In this document: piece after piece, positions 25,710-40,138 of the stretch
Layout: each line of letters starts with the position of its first letter
Position numbering within the stretch: the stretch's first letter is position 1
NCBI GenBank assembly: GCA_947683425.1
Contig: CANTUQ010000331.1
Span: forward strand, 284,092-348,091
Length of the DNA stretch: 64,000 nucleotides
Reading direction: 5' to 3'
From: Excoecaria cochinchinensis
Lineage: Eukaryota > Streptophyta > Magnoliopsida > Malpighiales > Euphorbiaceae
Notes under the pieces: generated by a model
Database searches by the model: none
What the model was told of the DNA's origin: nothing
The model's input: the letters and a program-made list of their open reading frames with translations, nothing else
Made by a program: the position numbers and the translations under genes

Positions 25710-27933
25710 ATGCGTTGTGACCGGCGAGCCTCCAGTAGCTGTTCCAATCGAGTTTCCCTGAATTATTGGACTCGGATCCAAAATTTCACCACTTTTTGCG
25801 ATTTCTCGATTTTTGCGATTTTCCCTAGTGGTACCCTTAGGGAAATCCGTAAAAATTCGTCGGATTCCGACGAAGCCGATTCTCGATGCGTTGTGACCGG
25901 CGAGCCTCCAGTAGCTGTTCCAATCGAGTTTCCCTGAATTATTGGACTCGGATCCAAAATTTTACCACTTTTTGCGATTTCTCGATTTTGGCGATTTTCC
26001 CTAGTGGTACCCTAAGGAAATCCGTAAAAATTCGTCGGATTCCGACGAAGCCGATTCTCGATGCGTTGTGACCGGCGACCCTCCAGTAGCTGTCCCAATC
26101 GAGTTTCCCTGAATTATTGGACACGGATCCAAAATTTCACCACTTTTTGCGATTTCTCGTTTTTGGCGATTTTCACTAGTGGTACCCCTAGGGAAAATTC
26201 GTCGGATTCCGACGAAGCCGATTCTCGATGCGTTGTGACCGGCGAGCCTCCAGTAGCTGTTCCAATCGAGTTTCCCTGAATTATTGGACTCAGATCCAAA
26301 ATTTCACCACTTTTTACGATTTCTCGATTTTGGCGATTTTCCCTAGTGGTACCCCTATGGAAAATTCGTCGGATTCCGACGAAGCCGATTCTCGATGCGT
26401 TGTGACCGGCGAGCCTCCAGTAGCTGTTCCAATCGAGTTTCCCTGAATTATTGGACTCGGATCCAAAATTTCACCACTTTTTGCGATTTCTCGATATTGG
26501 CGATTTTCCCTAGTGGTACCCCTAGGGAAATCCGTAAAAATTCGTCGGATTCCGACGAAGCCGATTCTCGATGCGTTGTGACCGACGAGCCTCCAGTAGC
26601 TGTTCCAATCGAGTTTCCCTGAATTATTGGACTCGGATCCAAAATTTCACCACTTTTTGCGATTTCTCGATTTTGGCTATTTTCCCTAGTGGTACCTCTA
26701 GGGAAAATTCGTCGGATTCCAACGAAGCCGATTCTCGATGCGTTGTGACCGGCGAGCCTCCAGTAGCATTTTCAATCGAGTTTCCCTGAATTATTGGACT
26801 CGGATCCAAAATTTCACCACTTTTTGCGATTTCTCGATTTTGGCTATTTTTCCTAGTGGTACCCCTAGGGAAATCCGTAAAAATTCGTCGGATTCCGACG
26901 AAGCCGATTCTCGATGCGTTGTGACCGGCGAGCCTCCAGTAGCGGTTCCAATCGAGTTTCCCTGAATTATTGGACTCGAATCCAAAATTTCACCACTTTT
27001 TGCGATTTCTCGATTTTGGCGATTTTTCCTAGTGGTACCCCTAAGGAAAATTCGTCGGATTCCGACGAAACCGATTCTTGATGTGTTGTGACCGGCGAGC
27101 CTCCAGTAGCTGTTCCAATCGAGTTTCCCTGAATTTTTGGACTCGGATCCAAAATTTCACCACTTTTTGCGATTTCTCGATTTTGGCGACTTTCCCTAGT
27201 GGTACCCCAAGGGAAAATTCGTCGGATTCCGACGAAGCCGATTCTCGATGCATTGTGACCGGCGAGCCTCCAGTAGCTGTTCCAATCGAGTTTCCCTGAA
27301 TTATTGGACTTGGATCAAAAATTTCACCACTTTTTGCGATTTCTCGATTTTGGCGATTTTCCCTAGTGGTACCCCTAGGAAAATGCGTAAAAATTCGTCG
27401 GATTCCAACGAAGCCGATTCTCGATGCGTTGTGACCGACGAGCCTCCAGTAGCTGTTCCAATCGAGTTTCCCTGAATTATTGGACTCGGATCAAAAATTT
27501 CACCACTTTTTACGATTTCTCGATTTTGGCGATTTTCCCTAGTGGTACCCCTAGGGAAAATTCGTCGGATTCCGACGAAGCCGATTCTCGATGCGTTGTG
27601 ACCGGCGAGCCTCCAGTAGCTGTTCCAATCGAGTTTCCTTGAATTATTGGACTCGGATCCAAAATTTCACCACTTTTTGCGATTTCTCGATTTTGGCGAT
27701 TTTCCCTAGTGGTACCCCTAGGGAAATCCGTAAAAATTCGTCGGATTACGACGAAGCCGATTCTCGATGCGTTTTGACCGACGAGCCTCCAGTAGCTGTT
27801 CCAATCGAGTTTCCCTGAATTATTGGACTCGGATCCAAAATTTCACCACTTTTTGCGATTTCTCGATTTTGGCGATTTTTCCTAGTGGTACCCCTAGGGA
27901 AAATTCGTCGGATTCCGACGAAGCCGATTCTCG
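25534..27933 (+). repeat. 14-monomer block P, version 1 (in segment B)
   Basis: It carries the version 1 markers (GGCGACCCTCC near 26077, CTCAGATCC near 26292, ACTTGGATC near 27310, AAAATGCG near 27380). It is therefore a direct copy of 15765-18164. Confidence 0.88.
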
Positions 27934-30519
27934 AAGCGTTGTGACCGGCGAGCCTCCAGTAGCATTTCCAATCGAGTTTCCCTGAATTATTTTACTCGGA
28001 TCCAAAATTTCACCACTTTTTGCGATTTCTCGATTTTGGCGATTTTTCCTAGTGGTACCCCTAGGGAAAATTCGTCGGATTCCGACGAAGCCGATTCTCG
28101 ATGCGTTGTGACCGGCGAGCCTCCAGTAGCTGTTCCAATCGAGTTTCCCTGAATTATTGGACTCGGATCCAAAATTTCACCACTTTTTGCGATTTCTCGA
28201 TTTTGGCGATTTTCCCTAGTGGTACCCCTAGGGAAATCCGTAAAAATTTGTCGGATTCCGACGAAGCCGATTCTCGATGCGTTGTGACCGACGAGCCTCC
28301 AGTAGCTGTTCCAATCGAGTTTCCCTGAATTATTGGACTCGGATCCAAAATTTCACCACTTTTTGCGATTTCTCGATTTTGGCTATTTTCCCTAGTGGTA
28401 CCTCTAGGGAAAATTCGTCGAATTCCAACGAAGCCGATTCTCGATGCGTTGTGACCGGCGAGCCTCCAGTAGCATTTTCAATCGAGTTTCCCAGAATTAT
28501 TGGACTCGGATCCAAAATTTCACCACTTTTTGCGATTTCTCGATTTTGGCGATTTTCCCTAGTGGTACCCCTAGGGAAATCCGTAAAAATTCGTCGGATT
28601 CCGACGAAGCCGATTCTCGATGCGTTGTGACCGGCGAGCCTCCAGTAGCTGTTCCAATCGAGTTTCCCTGAATTATTGGACTCGGATCCAAAATTTCACC
28701 ACTTTTTGCGATTTCTCGATTTTGGCGATTTTCCCTAGTGGTACCCCTAAGGAAATCCGTAAAAATTCGTCGGATTCCGACGAAGCCGATTCTCGATGCG
28801 TTGTGACCGGCGAGCCTCCAGTAGCTGTTCCAATCGAGTTTCCTTGAATTATTGGACTCGGATCCAAAATTTCACCACTTTTTGCGATTTCTCGATTTTG
28901 GCGATTTTCCCTAGTGGTACCCCTAGGGAAATCCGTAAAAATTCGTCGGATTCCGACGAAGCCGATTCTCGATGCGTTGTGACCGACGAGCCTCCAGTAG
29001 CTGTTCCAATCGAGTTTCCCTGAATTATTGGACTCGGATCCAAAATTTCACCACTTTTTGCGATTTCTCGATTTTGGCGATTTTCCCTAGTGGTACCCCT
29101 AGGGAAAATTCGTCGGATTCCGACGAGGCCGATTCTCGATGCGTTGTGACCGGCGAGCCTCCAGTAGCATTTCTAATCGAGTTTCCCTGAATTATTGGAC
29201 TCGGATCCAAAATTTCACCACTTTTTGCGATTTCTCGATTTTGGCGATTTTCCCTAGTGGTACCCCTAGGGAAAATTCGTCGGATTCCGACGAAGCCCAT
29301 TCTCGATGCGTTGTGACCGGCGAGCCTCCAGTAGCTGATCCAATCGAGTTTCCCTGAATTATTGGACTCGGATCCAAAATTTCACCACTTTTTGCGATTT
29401 CTCGATTTTGACGATTTTCCCTAGTGGTACCCCTAGGGAAATCCGTAAAAATTCGTCGGATTCCGACGAAGCCGATTCTCGATGCATTGTGACCGGCGAG
29501 CCTCCAGTAGCTGTTCCAATCAAGTTTCCCTGAATTACTGGACTCGGATCCAAAATTTCACCACTTTTTGCGATTTCTCGATTATGGCGATTTTCCCTAG
29601 TGGTACCCCTAGGGAAATCCGTAAAAATTCGTCGGATTCCGACGAAGCCGATTCTCGATACGTTGTGACCGGCGAGCCTCCAGTAGCTGTTCCAATCGAG
29701 TTTCCCTGAATTATTGGACACGGATCCAAAATTTCACCACTTTTTGCGATTTCTCGATTTTGGCGATTTTCCCTAGTGTTACCCCTAGGGAAAATTCGTC
29801 GGATTCCGACGAAGCCGATTCTCGATGCGTTGTGACCGGCGAGCCTCCAGTAGCATTTCCAATTGAGTTTCCCTGAATTATTGGACTCGGATCCAAAATT
29901 TCACCACTTTTTGCGATTTCTCGATTTTGGCTATTTTCCCTAGTGGTACCCCTATGGAAAATTCGTCGGATTCCAACGAAGCCGATTCTCGATGCGTTGT
30001 GACCGGCGAGCCTCCAGTAGCATTTTCAATCGAGTTTCCCTGAATTATTGGACTCGGATCCAAAATTTCACCACTTTTTGCGATTTCTCGATTTTGGCGA
30101 TTTTTCCTAGTGGTACCCCTAGGGAAATCCGTAAAAATTCGTCGGATTTCGACGAAGCCGATTCTCGATGCATTGTGACCGGCGAGCCTCCAGTAGCTGT
30201 TCCAATCAAGTTTCCCTGAATTACTGGACTCGGATCCAAAATTTCAACACTTTTTGCGATTTCTCGATTTTGGCGATTTTTCCTAGTGGTACCCCTAGGG
30301 AAATCCGTAAAAATTCGTCGGATTCCGACGAAGCCGATTCTCGATGCGTTGTGACCGGCGAGCCTCCAGTAGCTGTTCCAATCGAGTTTCCCTGAATTAT
30401 TGGACTCGGATCCAAAATTTCACCACTTTTTGCGATTTCTCGATTTTGGCGATTTTCCCTAGTGGTACCCCTAGGGAAATCCGTAAAAATTCGTCGGATT
30501 CCGACGAAGCCGATTCTCG
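27934..30519 (+). repeat. Intervening stretch, segment B copy
   Basis: It is the partner of 18165-20750 at 9769 bp distance. I saw no differences between the two in monomer type order or marker variants. Confidence 0.85.
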
Positions 30520-32919
30520 ATGCGTTGTGACCGGCGAGCCTCCAGTAGCATTTCCAATCGAGTTTCCCTGAATTATTGGACTCGGATCCAAAATTTCACC
30601 ACTTTTTGCGATTTCTCGATTTTGGCGATTTTCCCTAGTGGTACACCTAGGGAAATCCGTAAAAATTCGTCTGATTCCGACGAAGCCGATTCTCGATGCG
30701 TTGTGACCGGCGAGCCTCCAGTAGCTGTTCCAATCGAGTTTCCCTGAATTATTGGACTCGGATCCAAAATTTCACCACTTTTTGCGATTTCTCGATTTTT
30801 GCGATTTTCCCTAGTGGTACCCTTAGGGAAATCCGTAAAAATTCGTCGGATTCCGACGAAGCCGATTCTCGATGCGTTGTGACCGGCGAGCCTCCAGTAG
30901 CTGTTCCAATCGAGTTTCCCTGAATTATTGGACTCGGATCCAAAATTTTACCACTTTTTGCGATTTCTCGATTTTGGCGATTTTCCCTAGTGGTACCCTA
31001 AGGAAATCCGTAAAAATTCGTCGGATTCCGACGAAGCCGATTCTCGATGCGTTGTGACCGGCGAGCCTCCAGTAGCTGTCCCAATCGAGTTTCCCTGAAT
31101 TATTGGACACGGATCCAAAATTTCACCACTTTTTGCGATTTCTCGTTTTTGGCGATTTTCACTAGTGGTACCCCTAGGGAAAATTCGTCGGATTCCGACG
31201 AAGCCGATTTTCGATGCGTTGTGACCGGCGAGCCTCCAGTAGCTGTTCCAATCGAGTTTCCCTGAATTATTGGACTCGGATCCAAAATTTCACCACTTTT
31301 TACGATTTCTCGATTTTGGCGATTTTCCCTAGTGGTACCCCTATGGAAAATTCGTCGGATTCCGACGAAGCCGATTCTCGATGCGTTGTGACCGGCGAGC
31401 CTCCAGTAGCTGTTCCAATCGAGTTTCCCTGAATTATTGGACTCGGATCCAAAATTTCACCACTTTTTGCGATTTCTCGATATTGGCGATTTTCCCTAGT
31501 GGTACCCCTAGGGAAATCCGTAAAAATTCGTCGGATTCCGACGAAGCCGATTCTCGATGCGTTGTGACCGACGAGCCTCCAGTAGCTGTTCCAATCGAGT
31601 TTCCCTGAATTATTGGACTCGGATCCAAAATTTCACCACTTTTTGCGATTTTTCGATTTTGGCTATTTTCCCTAGTGGTACCTCTAGGGAAAATTCGTCG
31701 GATTCCAACGAAGCCGATTCTCGATGCGTTGTGACCGGCGAGCCTCCAGTAGCATTTTCAATCGAGTTTCCCTGAATTATTGGACTCGGATCCAAAATTT
31801 CACCACTTTTTGCGATTTCTCGATTTTGGCTATTTTTCCTAGTGGTACCCCTAGGGAAATCCGTAAAAATTCGTCGGATTCCGACGAAGCCGATTCTCGA
31901 TGCGTTGTGACCGGCGAGCCTCCAGTAGCGGTTCCAATCGAGTTTCCCTGAATTATTGGACTCGAATCCAAAATTTCACCACTTTTTGCGATTTCTCGAT
32001 TTTGGCGATTTTTCCTAGTGGTACCCCTAAGGAAAATTCGTCGGATTCCGACGAAACCGATTCTTGATGTGTTGTGACCGGCAAGCCTCCAGTAGCTGTT
32101 CCAATCGAGTTTCCCTGAATTTTTGGACTCGGATCCAAAATTTCACCACTTTTTGCGATTTCTCGATTTTGGCGACTTTCCCTAGTGGTACCCCAAGGGA
32201 AAATTCGTCGGATTCCGACGAAGCCGATTCTCGATGCATTGTGACCGGCGAGCCTCCAGTAGCTGTTCCAATCGAGTTTCCCTGAATTATTGGACTCGGA
32301 TCAAAAATTTCACCACTTTTTGCGATTTCTTGATTTTGGCGATTTTCCCTAGTGGTACCCCTAGGAAAATCCGTAAAAATTCGTCGGATTCCGACGAAGC
32401 CGATTCTCGATGCGTTGTGACCGACGAGCCTCCAGTAGCTGTTCCAATCGAGTTTCCCTGAATTATTGGACTCGGATCAAAAATTTCACCACTTTTTACG
32501 ATTTCTCGATTTTGGCGATTTTCCCTAGTGGTACCCCTAGGGAAAATTCGTCGGATTCCGACGAAGCCGATTCTCGATGCGTTGTGACCGGCGAGCCTCC
32601 AGTAGCTGTTCCAATCGAGTTTCCTTGAATTATTGGACTCGGATCCAAAATATCACCACTTTTTGCGATTTCTCGATTTTGGCGATTTTCCCTAGTGGTA
32701 CCCCTAGGGAAATCCGTAAAAATTCGTCGGATTACGACGAAGCCGATTCTCGATGCGTTTTGACCGACGAGCCTCCAGTAGCTGTTCCAATCGAGTTTCC
32801 CTGAATTATTGGACTCGGATCCAAAATTTCACCACTTTTTGCGATTTCTCGATTTTGGCGATTTTCCCTAGTGGTACCCCTAGGGAAAATTCGTCGGATT
32901 CCGACGAAGCCGATTCTCG
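30520..32919 (+). repeat. 14-monomer block P, version 2 (in segment B)
   Basis: It carries the version 2 markers, for example GTCTGATTCC near 30670, GATTTTCGATG near 31210 and GGCAAGCC near 32081. It is therefore a direct copy of 20751-23150. Confidence 0.88.
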
Positions 32920-32978
32920 AAGCGTTGTGACCGGCGAGCCTCCAGTAGCATTTCTAATCGAGTTTCCCTGAATTATTG

Positions 32979-34291
32979 GACTCGGATCCAAAATTTCACC
33001 ACTTTTTGCGATTTCTCGATTTTGGCGATTTTCCCTAGTGGTACCCCTAGGGAAAATTCGTCGGATTCCGACGAAGCCGATTCTCGATGCGTTGTGACCG
33101 GCGAGCCTCCAGTAGCTGTTCCAATCGAGTTTCCCAGAATTATTGGACTCGGATCCAAAATTTCACCACTTTTTGCGATTTCTCGATTTTGGCGATTTTC
33201 CCTAGTGGTACCCCTAGGGAAATCCGTAAAAATTTGTCGGATTCTGACGAAGCCGATTCTCGATGCGTTGTGACCGACGAGCCTCCAGTAGCTGTTCCAA
33301 TCGAGTTTCCCTGAATTATTGGACTCGGATCCAAAATTTCACCACTTTTTGCGATTTCTCGATTTTGGCTATTTTCCCTAGTGGTACCTCTAGGGAAAAT
33401 TCGTCGAATTCCAACGAAGCCGATTCTCGATGCGTTGTGACCGGCGAGCCTCCAGTAGCATTTTCAATCGAGTTTCCCTGAATTATTGGACTCGGATCCA
33501 AAATTTCACCACTTTTTGCGATTTCTCGATTTTGGCGATTTTCCCTAGTGGTACCCCTAGGGAAATCCGTAAAAATTCGTCGGATTCCGACGAAGCCGAT
33601 TCTCGATGCGTTGTGACCGGCGAGCCTCCAGTAGCTGTTCCAATCGAGTTTCCCTGAATTATTGGACTCGGATCCAAAATTTCACCACTTTTTGCGATTT
33701 CTCGATTTTGGCGATTTTCCCTAGTGGTACCCCTAAGGAAATCCGTAAAAATTCGTCGGATTCCGACGAAGCCGATTCTCGATGCGTTGTGACCGGCGAG
33801 CCTCCAGTAGCTGTTCCAATCGAGTTTCCTTGAATTATTGGACTCGGATCCAAAATTTCACCACTTTTTGCGATTTCTCGATTTTGGCGATTTTCCCTAG
33901 TGGTACCCCTAGGGAAATCCGTAAAAATTCGTCGGATTCCGACGAAGCCGATTCTCGATGCGTTGTGACCGACGAGCCTCCAGTAGCTGTTCCAATCGAG
34001 TTTCCCTGAATTATTGGACTCGGATCCAAAATTTCACCACTTTTTGCGATTTCTGGATTTTGGCGATTTTCCCTAGTGGTACCCCTAGGGAAAATTCGTC
34101 GGATTCCGACGAGGCCGATTCTCGATGCGTTGTGACCGGCGAGCCTCCAGTAGCATTTCCAATCGAGTTTCCCTGAATTATTGGACTCGGATCCAAAATT
34201 TCACCACTTTTTGCGATTTCTCTATTTTGGCGATTTTCCCTAGTGGTACCCCTAGGGAAAATTCGTCGGATTCCGACGAAGCCGATTCTCG
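32979..34291 (+). repeat. Third paralogue of the 18.2-19.4 kb stretch
   Basis: Monomers from 33263 to 34125 match those 4986 bp upstream (28277-29139). They share GTCGAATTCCAACG and AGCATTTTC. The CCCAGAATTATT variant sits one position earlier here (33132) than in segment B (28490). This suggests an exchange offset by part of a monomer, or gene conversion. Confidence 0.75.
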
Positions 34292-36200
34292 ATGCGTTGT
34301 GACCGGCGAGCCTCCAGTAGCTGTTCCAATCGAGTTTCCTTGAATTATTGGACTCGGATCCAAAATTTCACCACTTTTTGCGATTTCTCGATTTTTGCGA
34401 TTTTCCCTAGTGGTACCCTTAGGGAAATCCGTAAAAATTCGTCGGATTCCGACGAAGTTGATTCTCGATGCGTTGTGACCGGCGAGCCTCCAGTAGCTGT
34501 TCCAATCGAGTTTTCCTAAATTATTGGACTCGGATCCAAAATTTCACCACTTTTTGCGATTTCTCGATTTTGGCGATTTTCCCTAGTGGTACCCCTAGGG
34601 AAATCCGTAAAAATTGGTCGGATTCCGACGAAGCCGATTCTCGATGCGTTGTGACCGGCGAGCCTCCAGTAGCTGTTCCAATCGAGTTTCACTTAATTAT
34701 TGGACTCGGATTCAAAATTTCACCACTTTTTACGATTTCTCGATTTTGGTGATTTTCCCTAGTGGTACCCCTAGGAAAAATTCGTCGGATTCCGACGAAG
34801 CCCATTCTCGATGCGTTGTGACCGGCGAGCCTCCAGTAGCTGATCCAATCGAGTTTCCCTGAATTATTGGACTCAGATCCAAAATTTCACCACTTTTTGC
34901 GATTTCTCGATTTTGACGATTTTCCCTAGTGGTACCCCTAGGGAAATCCGTAAAAATTCGTCGGATTCCGACGAAGCCGATTCTCGATGCATTGTGACCG
35001 GCGAGCCTCCAGTAGCTGTTCCAATCAAGTTTCCCTGAATTTTTGGACTCGGATCCAAAATTTCACCACTTTTTGCGATTTCTCGATTATGGCGATTTTC
35101 CCTAGTGGTACCCCTAGGGAAATCCGTAAAAATTCGTCGGATTCCGACGAAGCCGATTCTCGATACGTTGTGACCGGCGAGCCTCCAGTAGCTGTTCCAA
35201 TCGAGTTTCCCTGAATTATTGGACACGGATCCAAAATTTCACCACTTTTTGCGATTTCTCGATTTTGGCGATTTTCCCTAGTGTTACCCCTAGGGAAAAT
35301 TCGTCGGATTCCGACGAAGCCGATTCTCAATGCGTTGTGACCGGCGAGCCTCCAGTAGCATTTCCAATTGAGTTTCCCTGAATTATTGGACTCGGATCCA
35401 AAATTTCACCACTTTTTGCGATTTCTCGATTTTGGCTATTTTCCCTAGTGGTACCCCTAGGGAAAATTCGTCGGATTCCGACGAAGCCGATTCTCGATGC
35501 GTTGTGACCGGCGAGCCTCCAGTAGCATTTTCAATCGAGTTTCCCTGAATTATTGGACTCGGATCCAAAATTTCACCACTTTTTGCGATTTCTCGATTTT
35601 GGCGATTTTCCCTAGTGGTACCCCTAGGGAAATCCGTAAAAATTCGTCGGATTCCGACGAAGCCGATTCTCGATGCATTGTGACCGGCGAGCCTCCAGTA
35701 GCTGTTCCAATCAAGTTTCCCTGAATTACTGGACTCGGATCCAAAATTTCAACACTTTTTGCGATTTCTCGATTTTGGCGATTTTTCCTAGTGGTACCCC
35801 TAGGGAAATCCGTAAAAATTCGTCGGATTCCGACGAAGCCGATTCTCGATGCGTTGTGACCGGCGAGCCTCCAGTAGCTGTTCCAATCGAGTTTCCCTGA
35901 ATTATTGGACTCGGATCCAAAATTTCACCACTTTTTGCGATTTCTCGATTTTGGCGATTTTCCCTAGTGGTACCCCAAGGGAAATCCGTAAAAATTCGTC
36001 GGATTCCGACGAAGCCGATTCTCGATGCGTTGTGACCGGCGAGCCTCCAGTAGCTCTTCCAATCGAGTTTCCCTGAATTATTGGACTCGGATCCAAAATT
36101 TCACCACTTTTTGCGATTTCTCGATTTTGGCGATTTTCCCTAGTGGTACCCCTAAGGAAATCCGTAAAAATTCGTCGGATTCCGACGAAGCCGATTCTCG

Positions 36201-36534
36201 ATGCGTTGTGACCGGCGAGCCTCCAGTAGCGGTTCCAATCGAGTTTCCCTGAATTATTGGACTCGGATCCAAAATTTCACCACTTTTTGCGATTTCTCGA
36301 TTTTGGCGATTTTCCCTAGTGGTACCACTAAGAAAAAGTCGTCGGATTCCGACGAAGCCGATTCTCGATGCGTTGTGACCGGCGAGCCTCCAGTAGCTGT
36401 TCCAATCGAGTTTCCCTGAATTATTGGACTCGGATCCAAAATTTCACCACTTTTTGCGATTTCTCGATTTTGGCGATTTTCCCTAGTGGTACCACTAAGA
36501 AAAAGTCGTCGGATTCCGACGAAGCCGATTCTCG
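36201..36534 (+). repeat. Two adjacent GGTACCACTAAG monomers (single-monomer duplication)
   Basis: Both 167-bp monomers carry the rare GGTACCACTAAGAAAAAGTCG variant (near 36321 and 36488). They differ mainly at the variable site (AGCGGTTCC against AGCTGTTCC). The paralogous region near 39120 has only one such monomer. Confidence 0.75.
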
Positions 36535-39500
36535 ATGCGTTGTGACCGGCGAGCCTCCAGTAGCTGTTCCAATCGAGTTTCCCTTAATTATTGGACTCGG
36601 ATTCAAAATTTCACCACTTTTTACGATTTCTCGATTTTGGTGATTTTCCCTAGTGGTACCCCTAGGAAAAATTCGTCGGATTCCGACGAAGCCCATTCTC
36701 GATGCGTTGTGATCGGCGAGCCTCCAGTAGCTGATCCAATCGAGTTTCCCTGAATTATTGGACTCGGATCCAAAATTTCACCACTTTTTGCGATTTCTCG
36801 ATTTTGACGATTTTCCCTAGTGGTACCCCTAGGGAAATCCGTAAAAATTCGTCGGATTCCGACGAAGCCGATTCTCGATGCATTGTGACCGGCGAGCCTC
36901 CAGTAGCTGTTCCAATCAAGTTTCCCTGAATTACTGGACTCGGATCCAAAATTTCACCACTTTTTGCGATTTCTCGATTATGGCGATTTTCCCTAGTGGT
37001 ACCCCTAGGGAAATCCGTAAAAATTCGTCGGATTCCGACGAAGCCGATTCTCGATACGTTGTGACCGGCGAGCCTCCAGTAGCTGTTCCAATCGAGTTTC
37101 CCTGAATTATTGGACACGGATCCAAAATTTCACCACTTTTTGCGATTTCTCGATTTTGGCGATTTTCCCTAGTGTTACCCCTAGGGAAAATTCGTCGGAT
37201 TCCGACGAAGCCGATTCTCGATGCGTTGTGACCGGCGAGCCTCCAGTAGCATTTCCAATCGAGTTTCCCTGAATTATTGGACTCGGATCCAAAATTTCAC
37301 CACTTTTTGCGATTTCTCGATTTTGGCGATTTTCCCTAGTGGTACCCCTAGGGAAAATTCGTCGGATTCCGACGAAGCCGATTCTCGATGCGTTGTGACC
37401 GGCGAGCCTCCAGTAGCTGTTCCAATCGAGTTTCCCTGAATTATTGGACTCGGATCAAAAATTTTACCACTTTTTGCGATTTCTCGATTTTGGCGATTTT
37501 CCCTAGTGGTACCCTAGGGAAATCCGTAAAAATTGGTCGGATTCCGACGAAGCCGATTCTCGATGCGTTGTGACCGGCGAGCCTCCAGTAGCTGTTCCAA
37601 TCGAGTTTCCCTTAATTATTGGACTCGGATTCAAAATTTCACCACTTTTTACGATTTCTCGATTTTGGTGATTTTCCCTAGTGGTACCCCTAGAAAAAAT
37701 TCGTCGGATTCCGACGAAGCCCATTCTCAATGCGTTGTGACCGGCGAGCCTCTAGTAGCTGATCCAATCGAGTTTCCCTGAATTATTGGACTCGGATCCA
37801 AAATTTCACCACTTTTTGCGATTTCTCGATTTTGACGATTTTCCCAAGTGGTACCCCTAGGGAAATCCGTAAAAATTCGTCGGATTCCGACGAAGCCGAT
37901 TCTCGATGCATTGTGACCGGCGAGCCTCCAGTAGCTGTTCCAATCAAGTTTCCCTGAATTACTGGACTCGGATCCAAAATTTCACCACTTTTTGCGATTT
38001 CTCGATTATGGCGATTTTCCCTAGTGGTACCCCTAGGGAAATCCGTAAAAATTCGTCGGATTCCGACGAAGCCGATTCTCGATACGTTGTGACCGGCGAG
38101 CCTCCAGTAGCTGTTCCAATCGAGTTTCCCTGAATTATTGGACACGGATCCAAAATTTCACCACTTTTTGCGATTTCTCGATTTTGGCGATTTTCCCTAG
38201 TGTTACCCCTAGGGAAAATTCGTCGGATTCCGACGAAGCCGATTCTCGATGCGTTGTGACCGGCGAGCCTCCAGTAGCATTTCCAATTGAGTTTCCCTGA
38301 ATTATTGGACTCGGATCCAAAATTTCACCACTTTTTGCGATTTCTCGATTTTGGCTATTTTCCCTAGTGGTACCCCTAGGGAAAATTCGTCGGATTCCGA
38401 CGAAGCCGATTCTCGATGTGTTGTGACCGGCGAGCCTCCAGTAGCATTTTCAATCGAGTTTCCCTGAATTATTGGACTCGGATCCAAAATTTCACCACTT
38501 TTTGCGATTTCTCGATTTTGACGATTTTCCCTAGTGGTACCCCTAGGGAAATCCGTAAAAATTCGTCGGATTCCGACGAAGCCGATTCTCGATGCATTGT
38601 GACCGGCGAGCCTCCAGTAGCTGTTCCAATCAAGTTTCCCTGAATTACTGGACTCGGATCCAAAATTTCACCACTTTTTGCGATTTCTCGATTTTGGCGA
38701 TTTTCCCTAGTGGTACCCCTAGGGAAATCCGTAAAAATTCGTCGGATTCCGACGAAGCCGATTCTCGATGCGTTGTGACCGGCGAGCCTCCAGTAGCTGT
38801 TCCAATCGAGTTTCCCTGAATTATTGGACTCGGATCCAAAATTTCACCACTTTTTGCGATTTCTCGATTTTGGCGATTTTCCCTAGTGGTACCCCTAGGG
38901 AAATCCGTAAAAATTCGTCGGATTCCGACGAAGCCGATTCTCGATGCGTTGTGACCGGCGAGCCTCCAGTAGCTCTTCCAATCGAGTTTCCCTGAATTAT
39001 TGGACTCGGATCCAAAATTTCACCACTTTTTGCGATTTCTCGATTTTGGCGATTTTCCCTAGTGGTACCCCTAAGGAAATCCGTAAAAATTCGTCGGATT
39101 CCGACGAAGCCGATTCTCGATGCGTTGTGACCGGCGAGCCTCCAGTAGCGGTTCCAATCGAGTTTCCCTGAATTATTGGACTCGGATCCAAAATTTCACC
39201 ACTTTTGCGATTTCTCGATTTTGGCGATTTTCCCTAGTGGTACCACTAAGAAAAAGTCGTCGGATTCCGACGAAGCCGATTCTCGATGCGTTGTGACCGG
39301 CGAGCCTCCAGTAGCTGTTCCAATCGAGTTTCCCTGAATTATTGGACTCGGATCCAAAATTTCACTACTTTTTACGATTTCTCGATTTTGGCGATTTTCC
39401 CTAGTGGTACCCCTAGGGAAAATTCGTCGGATTCCGACGAAGCCGATTCTCGATGCGTTATGACCGGCGAGCCTCCAGTAGCTATTCCAATCGAGTTTCC

Positions 39501-40138
39501 CTGAATTATTGGACTCGGATCCAAAATTTCACCACTTTTTGCAATTTCTCGATTTTGGCGATTTTCCCTAGTGGTACCCCTAGGGAAAATTCGTCGGATT
39601 CCGACGAAGCCGATTCTCGATGCGTTGTGACCGGCGAGCCTCCAGTAGCTGTTCCAATCGAGTTTCCCTGAATTATTGGACTCGGATCCAAAATTTCACC
39701 ACTTTTTGCGATTTCTCGATTTTGGCGATTTTCCCTAGTGGTACCCCTAGGGAAATCCGTAAAAATTCGTCGGATTCCGACGAAGCCGATTCTCGATGCG
39801 TTGTGACCGACGAGCCTCCAGTAGCTGTTCCAATCGAGTTTCCCTGAATTATTGGACTCGGATCCAAAATTTCACCACTTTTTGCGATTTCTCGATTTTG
39901 GCTATTTTCCCTAGTGGTACCTCTAGGGAAAATTCGTCGGATTCCAACGAAGCCGATTCTCGATGCGTTGTGACCGGCGAGCCTCCAGTAGCATTTTCAA
40001 TCGAGTTTCCCTGAATTATTGGACTCGGATCCAAAATTTCACCACTTTTTGCGATTTCTCGATTTTGGCGATTTTCCCTAGTGGTACCCCTAGGGAAATC
40101 CGTAAAAATTCGTCGGACTCCGACGAAGCCGATTCTCG

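Larger units (their letters stand above)
23210..32978 (+). repeat. Segment B: second copy of the 9769-bp duplication
   Basis: It is nearly identical to segment A. The only differences I noticed are CCAATCGAG near 23357 (segment A CCAATCAAG near 13588) and GTCGGATTCC near 24159 (segment A GTCGAATTCC near 14390). The match ends near 32979, where the third paralogue of the 18.2-19.4 kb stretch begins. Confidence 0.92.
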
